Source: Promethearchaeota archaeon
GTDB lineage: Archaea; Asgardarchaeota; Lokiarchaeia; Sigynarchaeales; SOKP01
Assembly (NCBI GenBank): GCA_016839845.1
Contig: JAEOTL010000371.1
Span: 1 to 8,827, forward strand
Reading direction: 5' to 3'
DNA: 8,827 nt
Shown: in pieces, positions 6,701-8,827 of the stretch
How positions within the stretch are numbered: the first letter of the stretch is position 1
Layout: the number at the start of each line of letters is the position of its first letter
Notes under the pieces: model-generated
Told to the model about the DNA's origin: nothing
Databases searched by the model: none
Seen by the model: only the letters and a program-made list of their open reading frames with translations
Position numbers and translations under genes: made by a program

Positions 6701-8722
6701 ATAATGCCAGATGCCATTTGTAAATGGATCAGTAGCAAGATTGTAATTTATACTTACACCACCATAAGGATAGAAATAGTGATCCCCATCTGGTTGTACT
6801 GCCCATTCAATTCCCCCAGTTTGAAGAACAGTAGGGGGCGGGGTAGGATTTAGAGTAAAACGATCTGTGGTTGTCATTATTCTCTGATATCCGCCATCAG
6901 AAGAGTCGGACCAATTTACCCAAATGGAGAGAGTTCCCTCATCCTTTATAGAATCCAAACTCCCACTTGCAGACATCTGAATCATATCATTCACCCCATC
7001 CAAATCATATCCATTACCTATTTGGCATGTGACCAAGTCAGAAGAGTCCATTGACCCGAGAGTGGTACCATCATTACTGTAAGGGGTGCTATCATCAACT
7101 GTTCCGGTTGGATTTTCATCTAAGTGGTATACTCCGATGTAATTTGCACTCCAAACACCTCCCGGATTTTGTCGAGATGTCATAGTTGAATTTCCATAAT
7201 ACATTGTTAAGGTGGTATTTAAGCTTGTAGATAGTGATGGGATTCGCACCCATACTCTTAATAAAGCTTGAGTAGCACTATATGATTGATCAAATTCCTC
7301 TATTTCGTGATCAAGCCAATCTCCTTCCATAGAGAAAGCAATATCATCACCATCAGGTTGGGTATGATATTTTAAATCATCATCAATAATAGAGATAAGT
7401 ACTGGAAAGTTATAATGAATACTAGACCCGGCTACTTTTGTGTGATCAATCATAATAATTTTGTAATACATAAAATCATTCACTTCTGGAGGTTCCAATG
7501 TAACTGCTTGTTCGGGTCCAATGAAATAAAAAGAATCGGGATCATATTGATTCTGGTATTCAGTGTTTACCCATCCAGCAGAACGAGGTCTGCTAGACAT
7601 ACGGACTTCATCAATAGTCCCATCGAAAACTTCTCCTGTCCAACCAAGATTAAAACCAATATAAAAAGGATTTGCATTTGTGTGTAATGTTCCTAATCCA
7701 AAATCGTGCGTTTCTTGCTGTCCACCGTTTATAAATATTCTTCCAATTGAAGAGGAACTATCATAAGTAAAAACGAAATGCTGCCAAATGCCTGGTGTTA
7801 TTGATACAGTAGAACCCCAATCATCGTAAGTAATATCATTTGCAAGACCTATGAACAAATCACCTCCACTATCAATTGCTACATAAAGATCCTCCTCAGC
7901 TGAACTACCACTACCCCAAGCCCCATCCATTTTACTTACAATAGTAAGCCATTTACTTACGACTGTTGGTTTTATCCATGCCTGAACGGTAAGCTGATTC
8001 GTAATATCAAGACTGTTATCATCAGGAACTTCAATTCTTTGTCCTGAAGCATCTGTAAAGCCAACCGAATCATAAATTTGTCCAATTATTCCCAAATTAG
8101 GGTTATTTATATCCGTTCCATCATTTGAATAGGATGTAGAATCAATAATTGAATTAGCCCCTCCGGTCTCTTCACTCAGGTGCCAAACACCTCGATAATC
8201 ACTATCCCATACTCCTGTTGGATTCTGACGTGAACTCATTGTAACATTCCCGTAATACATTCTTATTATTGTGTCGGTAACTCCAGATAAGGTTGGAACT
8301 CGAACCCAAGCAACTAGTTCAGCATGAGTAGTATTATAAGATTGATCAAATGACTCAATTTCATGGTCCAACCATGTATTATCAATTGAAAAAGCAATAT
8401 CATCCCCATCTGATTGAACATCAAATTTTAAATCTGGGTCCTTTATGGAAATTAATACAGGGAAATTTGAGTAGGAAACTGATCCAGCTACTTTATTATG
8501 GTCGATAGCGATTATCTTGTAATATGTAAAATAATTCACATTTGGCGGAGCGCTTACTTTAGGATTTTCATTTAGTGATTCGTATTCATCAACTTGATTT
8601 ATATCCGATTTATTTAGAAATCTGAATAAAGGTGTGCTTAAAAAAATAGGTAAAAGTAAAAGAAATAAAAGAATTCCAAGAGTCGTTACTTTAGATTTCG
8701 TAGTTTTTCTACAGTTTTTCAT
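701..8722 (-). CDS. Giant single-pass surface protein: 3x (DUF2341 + LamG), beta-rich stalk, TM helix, cytoplasmic longin-like and winged-helix domains
   Basis: A 2,673-residue protein that I do not recognise by name. Seen: a basic N terminus and hydrophobic stretch (residues 12-33) fit a signal peptide, possibly left uncleaved as an anchor. Three repeated DUF2341-LamG units lie at 64-405, 417-767 and 778-1121. Three small beta modules follow (about 1124-1407), then a beta-rich stalk to about 2198, one membrane helix (2204-2224), and a basic juxtamembrane stretch marking the cytoplasmic side. The tail has a longin/profilin-like domain (2311-2410) and two winged-helix-like domains (about 2431-2516 and 2555-2650). 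About 40 N-x-S/T sequons lie before the membrane helix and one after it. There are only six cysteines, none in the tail. The ATG at 8722 is preferred because a good ribosome site and the signal peptide sit right there; the stop is TAA at 701-703. Known: DUF2341 and LamG occur together in secreted archaeal and bacterial proteins and often bind glycans. Inferred: a surface adhesin or receptor. Enzymatic activity is not supported. The reading frame is intact. Confidence 0.95.
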   Translation of the reverse strand: MKNCRKTTKSKVTTLGILLFLLLLPIFLSTPLFRFLNKSDINQVDEYESLNENPKVSAPPNVNYFTYYKIIAIDHNKVAGSVSYSNFPVLISIKDPDLKFDVQSDGDDIAFSIDNTWLDHEIESFDQSYNTTHAELVAWVRVPTLSGVTDTIIRMYYGNVTMSSRQNPTGVWDSDYRGVWHLSEETGGANSIIDSTSYSNDGTDINNPNLGIIGQIYDSVGFTDASGQRIEVPDDNSLDITNQLTVQAWIKPTVVSKWLTIVSKMDGAWGSGSSAEEDLYVAIDSGGDLFIGLANDITYDDWGSTVSITPGIWQHFVFTYDSSSSIGRIFINGGQQETHDFGLGTLHTNANPFYIGFNLGWTGEVFDGTIDEVRMSSRPRSAGWVNTEYQNQYDPDSFYFIGPEQAVTLEPPEVNDFMYYKIIMIDHTKVAGSSIHYNFPVLISIIDDDLKYHTQPDGDDIAFSMEGDWLDHEIEEFDQSYSATQALLRVWVRIPSLSTSLNTTLTMYYGNSTMTSRQNPGGVWSANYIGVYHLDENPTGTVDDSTPYSNDGTTLGSMDSSDLVTCQIGNGYDLDGVNDMIQMSASGSLDSIKDEGTLSIWVNWSDSSDGGYQRIMTTTDRFTLNPTPPPTVLQTGGIEWAVQPDGDHYFYPYGGVSINYNLATDPFTNGIWHYVVVTLDYSTRSVKIYLDGTALSFTIENIPSQWNQLASLDDWLWGGNLDAINSQFLGRFDEIRACNVERSAGWILTEYNNQYDPNSFYSIGSEQQVSDQPLNDDFFEYYKILTIDHNKINGSGSHINFPLLISIIDDDLRLDVQDDGDDIAFSIEGKWLDHQIELFNQTYSGTHAQLIVWVRIPFLSTAFDTNLTMYYGNSTMSSQQNPTGVWDSDYAGVWHLDEDPSGTPPQIADSTSPASDGISYGTMTSSDQVSGMIGNALDFDGSNDYIEIGNPTEMQITGAITVQTWFKADFVGNDYLVAKHGGTGFRGWDVSFDDDPGIAPDGWIMFRYSPDGNTIISTGYERVRANQWYHVVAVYKPNEYSKLFFNGTEVAIRTTGVPPSMNDPALPLRIARRSDVGGTSYVNGIMDEVRISTVARSNDWIITEYNNQFNPSSFYSIGPEVSMSPLVYLEAQLNAIDLYGNVLPNATISMYQNAILIDRGITDINGSVLFTNTIEGQYNFTVSISSNIANVTELVNLTAQAIHIDQPFQSINLICDVTTHFFEVIDLDSIPLDSGWIMVGNDTHTLQKCLIDPTGHTKFWWVDAPPSQYNYTVYYRDNIYNPSTLNLSSGDIVTENATIQVQVDLTTVDFSILTINAPISPVSGAKLKLTVDNPMGASIVNLTTDINGQMTLRWLDSSELSGNYSVQIEFFGVNRLFNDTLGGPADASDFSFTLVNKISLEFRILIDLSKFQTELISLNPTDYIDIEWGSLLKLRTIFNVSNVDVGYENLLGPVYADSMTYKMLSGGVSIQSGSFYDEIGNEGRHYVEIDTGEFEADESYIIIITAHKSGYTIPSDIILQLSVLEIEVQLNQSNNDDSGSTTHWSDSVDMTLSSYGVNSETLTIENALFQNVNHEFNFMISDVDHHWNLSTIEFNIYGISWNTILSDINITIEDPYGEFYYVFNISTHGGWDYTQGTWTGISIDLNRASRNNDNYFEFQIGGTFDGTVDIIANAYFIRDSLSVQYSKFNVSSEISLLAEVEGWVMKNVTFEIFDCYYTSNWSEVDLSILTDLNITTNEGFKYSLDSGNSDGTGSLSIDNRMIYPIDDQFLFIIESAPNIIFNVIIKVDYIQEFYKNLIMETFNRTESEQGISDGGIFQVNATENSWNENDLKLWITGIKSGSNYYFPSEVTMTITIGGQTYSISDVSRGIGSFPLSGFSKNQILQALIETSSPVNFSLLLSTEYLRTVTYEIIGSLSYFIIEEPSVSGTVQYNTELGYYLKSIDSSPLDADDYTVRFSLSKSHYQTITKDLKLIVLNRPTLLNGSTEFYRVIETIYIGDAVNFSFVYTDELTGTKVTNLDTQYFIWESYDSTGAVNETGQGDVNTALDNSYILNFNTGTRSVGDYLLILILDRENYEYKNGMVLLTILKRDIDYIFGKELQDRQVNVVQGSPVPINITLTDPTRGGVPLVNATIKLMISDNIHIINHTSNGTYIFNLPTNEVDAFFNSKTFIGVITIMKADYNPVEVKIIIVVEMEQIFPGVPTFYFLLILSAAIALVGSIVGYRVIHNARIPSFVKNVRAIKKSIKGDKVISESLLYRDKEVFVGEILKNDWSKIGLSVEKIFDITLEKEKKIDTYKQKISGIKEHDNKPLGLILMKWDERVGTEIKIRYPSEINISDKTLMQIYSTHEYSGEKGIITLTAEATNILSYYTGPEQGYYLLLLLNLDDDPDLYEGGIADILRALLERIDDDTYIQMVPSLFQRLSLYPSLTYEQILALIYQNKIKRSIIDLLRDEGVEVKSELIIWLKDKQVHGFFDLDTIFSEMIKLDILKVSSVKDIPSELIFLTKDIFMARVPPLKLLDKPVSHGLPSQFAKEYPNDVKSFFQTYIPSDKDNIMLAEILVNPQVYETLRLLRDAIVTRDDLEKLRNKGVADIYGVLKTLWDNKMIKVYHDEQNNEYYALISDFYIDFIFPKYLLKSIKNAYEQKSKVKKALIEYLNILEDTYYKLKSEEK
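773..1060 (-). other. Second cytoplasmic winged-helix-like domain (about residues 2555-2650)
   Basis: NPQVYETLRLLRD is followed by VTRDDLEKLRNKG, a recognition-like helix (DIYGVLKTLWDNKMI) and a hairpin (KVYHDEQNNEYYALIS), a textbook winged-helix order that resembles ArsR/MarR-type regulators of archaea. A long helix after it (KYLLKSIKNAYEQKSKVKKALIEYLNIL) may dimerise. The clear hairpin makes this the better supported of the two winged-helix calls. Confidence 0.6.
1175..1432 (-). other. First cytoplasmic winged-helix-like domain (about residues 2431-2516)
   Basis: Helices YEQILALIYQNKIKRSIIDLL and ...SELIIWLKDK, a third helix (LDTIFSEMIKLDIL) and a strand pair (KVSSVKDIPSELIFLTKDIFMARV) fit helix-helix-helix-wing order. 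The DEGVEVKSELIIWL segment matches the usual turn into the second helix. Assignment is by pattern. Winged helices bind DNA, RNA or proteins, and the sequence does not say which. Confidence 0.5.
1493..1792 (-). other. Cytoplasmic longin/profilin-like domain (residues 2311-2410)
   Basis: The order of elements fits a longin or related profilin-like alpha/beta fold. There are two opening strands (PLGLILMKWD, then GTEIKIRYP), a helix (SDKTLMQIYSTHEYS), two further strands (GIITLTAEAT...SYYTGPE and GYYLLLLLNLDDD) and a closing amphipathic helix (GIADILRALLERIDD). The opening L-x-x-WD-x-x-x-G-T-E-x-x-x-x-YP resembles the WD..GP.....P opening seen in other longin-like proteins. Known: longin and roadblock folds often serve as platforms for small Ras-like GTPases, and Asgard archaea encode many of both. 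Fold assignment is inferred from pattern and remembered similarity; GTPase binding is a hypothesis. Confidence 0.55.
2051..2113 (-). other. Transmembrane helix (residues 2204-2224)
   Basis: A 21-residue hydrophobic stretch (TFYFLLILSAAIALVGSIVG core) is preceded by the FPGVPT turn and followed by RVIHNARIPSFVKNVRAIKK, rich in Arg and Lys. By the positive-inside rule the N-terminal 2,200 residues are outside and the C-terminal 449 inside. The small residues A/S/G on one face could allow helix-helix pairing. Confidence 0.9.
2129..4501 (-). other. Beta-rich extracellular stalk of unassigned domains (about residues 1408-2198)
   Basis: About 790 residues with alternating polar/hydrophobic strands and many N-x-S/T sequons, but no family I can name with confidence. 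At least three stretches look like Ig-type modules that end in strands such as SYIIIITAHKSGY (within about 1426-1530), DYLLILILDRENYEY (about 1995-2095) and GVITIMKADYNP (about 2106-2193). The middle (about 1530-1990) is more divergent, with several W/Y/F-rich strands, and may hold two larger beta sandwiches. The position between lectin-like units and membrane suggests a rod that lifts the binding head away from the cell. Confidence 0.55.
4502..5353 (-). other. Three tandem carboxypeptidase-regulatory/Ig-like beta modules (about residues 1124-1407)
   Basis: Three successive modules of roughly 90 residues share a loose pattern: a strand starting with a hydrophobic-x-hydrophobic motif, a segment naming a variable loop, a turn such as TDINGSV, DPTGHTK or TDINGQM, and a closing G/S-x-YN-TV or GNYSVQ strand. 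This is the pattern of prealbumin-like or carboxypeptidase-regulatory-like domains that act as spacers in surface proteins. Sequons are dense here. Assignment to that fold is from pattern only, without a profile match. Confidence 0.55.
5360..6391 (-). repeat. DUF2341-LamG unit 3 (residues 778-1121)
   Basis: Third unit, 344 residues. It has FFEYYK, NFPLLISI, DDGDDIAFS, WLDHQIELFNQ and MYYGNSTMSSQQ, then NPTGVWDSDYAGVWHLDE and a LamG sandwich with DSTSPASDGI, LDFDGSNDYIEIG, VQTWFKA, KLFFNGTEV and NGIMDEVRISTVARSNDW. It ends in YSIGPEV. The LDFDGSNDYIEI strand is the most canonical LamG motif among the three units. Its DUF2341 part is about as close to the downstream paralogue's domain as unit 1 is. 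Confidence 0.9.
6422..7474 (-). repeat. DUF2341-LamG unit 2 (residues 417-767)
   Basis: Second unit, 351 residues. It has FMYYK, NFPVLISI, PDGDDIAFS, WLDHEIEEFDQ and MYYGNSTM, then the joint motif NPGGVWSANYIGVYHLDE and a LamG sandwich with DSTPYSNDGT, LSIWVNW, VKIYLDG and GRFDEIRACNVERSAGW. It ends in YSIGSEQ. The sandwich diverges most in the middle, with a Pro-rich loop (NPTPPPTV) and an aromatic loop (HYFYPYGG) not present in unit 1, which may change ligand choice. Two of the six cysteines of the whole protein lie here but have no counterparts in units 1 and 3. A 10-residue linker leads to unit 3. Confidence 0.9.
7508..8533 (-). repeat. DUF2341-LamG unit 1 (residues 64-405)
   Basis: First of three tandem units. 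It opens with YFTYYK, then DUF2341 hallmarks (NFPVLIS, SDGDDIAFS, WLDHEIE, RMYYGN), the joint motif NPTGVWDSDYRGVWHL, and a concanavalin A/LamG sandwich with the usual signposts: DSTSYSNDGT, a central VQAWIKP strand, IFINGG, and a closing DGTIDEVRMSS...GWVNTEY. It ends with FIGPEQ, a boundary motif that recurs in the other units. Length is 342 residues; an 11-residue linker leads to unit 2. No catalytic residue set of a glycoside hydrolase is apparent. Confidence 0.9.
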
Positions 8723-8733
8723 ACTTTACTTGT

Positions 8734-8740
8734 ACTCCTT
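8734..8740 (-). promoter_or_regulatory. Shine-Dalgarno site of the giant surface gene
   Basis: AAGGAGT on the minus strand, 11 bases before the ATG at 8722. This is slightly long spacing but a strong match to the anti-Shine-Dalgarno end of archaeal 16S rRNA. It supports the chosen start. Confidence 0.7.
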
Positions 8741-8794
8741 TATAATAAGATTTAGTTTAAATATTTAAATTTAATAAAAACATACATATTAGTT

Positions 8795-8807
8795 GTATTT
8801 ATATTTA
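8795..8807 (-). promoter_or_regulatory. TATA-like promoter element of the giant surface gene
   Basis: TAAATATAAATAC read on the minus strand, 72 bases before the ATG. The same 13 bases stand before the downstream paralogue at 74 bases. Form and A+T pattern fit an archaeal BRE/TATA element; a start about 25 bases downstream would leave a leader of roughly 50 bases that includes the ribosome site. A second AT-rich candidate (about 8757-8769) would place the transcription start almost in the ribosome site, so it is less likely. Confidence 0.6.
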
Positions 8808-8827
8808 GAGGATATAATTACACTGAA

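Noticed and set aside
2997..7687. Other short open frames opposite or overlapping the giant gene (2997-3191, 3793-3978, 5403-5636, 7415-7687)
   Set aside because: All lie inside conserved repeat or stalk coding sequence with no independent coding signs.
5360..8533. LamG units as a glycoside hydrolase
   Set aside because: The fold resembles laminarinase relatives, but no catalytic Glu-x-Asp-x-x-Glu motif of family 16 is visible, so binding rather than cleavage is the safer call.
5360..8533. DNA repeats as a CRISPR or mobile element
   Set aside because: The similarity is at protein level in units of about 1 kb within one frame, without short spacers, terminal inverted repeats or transposase.
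8757..8769. Alternative TATA box TTTAAATATTTAA closer to the giant gene
   Set aside because: Transcription about 25 bases downstream would begin within the ribosome site, and the sequence is not shared with the paralogue's leader.

Overview
The window looks like archaeal DNA, most probably from an Asgard archaeon of the Lokiarchaeia/Promethearchaeota type. The reasons are strong A+T richness, archaeal-style TATA elements and an oligo-T terminator, a giant surface protein rich in N-glycosylation sequons, and a cytoplasmic tail that resembles tails I associate with Lokiarchaeal membrane proteins (a longin/profilin-like domain followed by winged helices). The taxonomic call is inference from style and remembered family resemblance; no marker gene is present.

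Layout: everything is on the minus strand. One intact gene of 8,022 bases (701-8722) fills about 91% of the window and encodes 2,673 residues. From N to C terminus it has a signal peptide; three tandem units of about 345 residues, each a DUF2341 domain plus a concanavalin A-like/LamG sandwich; three small carboxypeptidase-regulatory-like beta modules; about 790 residues of further beta-rich, glycosylation-prone stalk; one transmembrane helix (2204-2224); and a 449-residue cytoplasmic part with a longin/profilin-like domain and two winged-helix-like domains. Downstream (1-521) the window holds the start of a second gene, cut by the window edge. It begins with a signal peptide and a DUF2341 domain about 64% identical by hand alignment to two of the units in the big protein, so the two genes are tandem paralogues.

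Non-coding DNA is limited to 522-700 and 8723-8827. Each holds an identical 13-base TATA-like element (TAAATATAAATAC) at nearly the same distance (74 and 72 bases) from the following start codon. An oligo-T run after the large gene suggests that it ends its own transcript, so the two paralogues are probably separate transcription units with matching promoters.

Taken together, the window reads as a locus of lectin-like surface proteins. The large one has the layout of a single-pass receptor: a carbohydrate- or protein-binding exterior joined through one membrane helix to an interior that could contact small GTPases (longin-like) or nucleic acid/protein partners (winged helices). No RNA genes, mobile elements, CRISPR arrays or plus-strand genes are supported.
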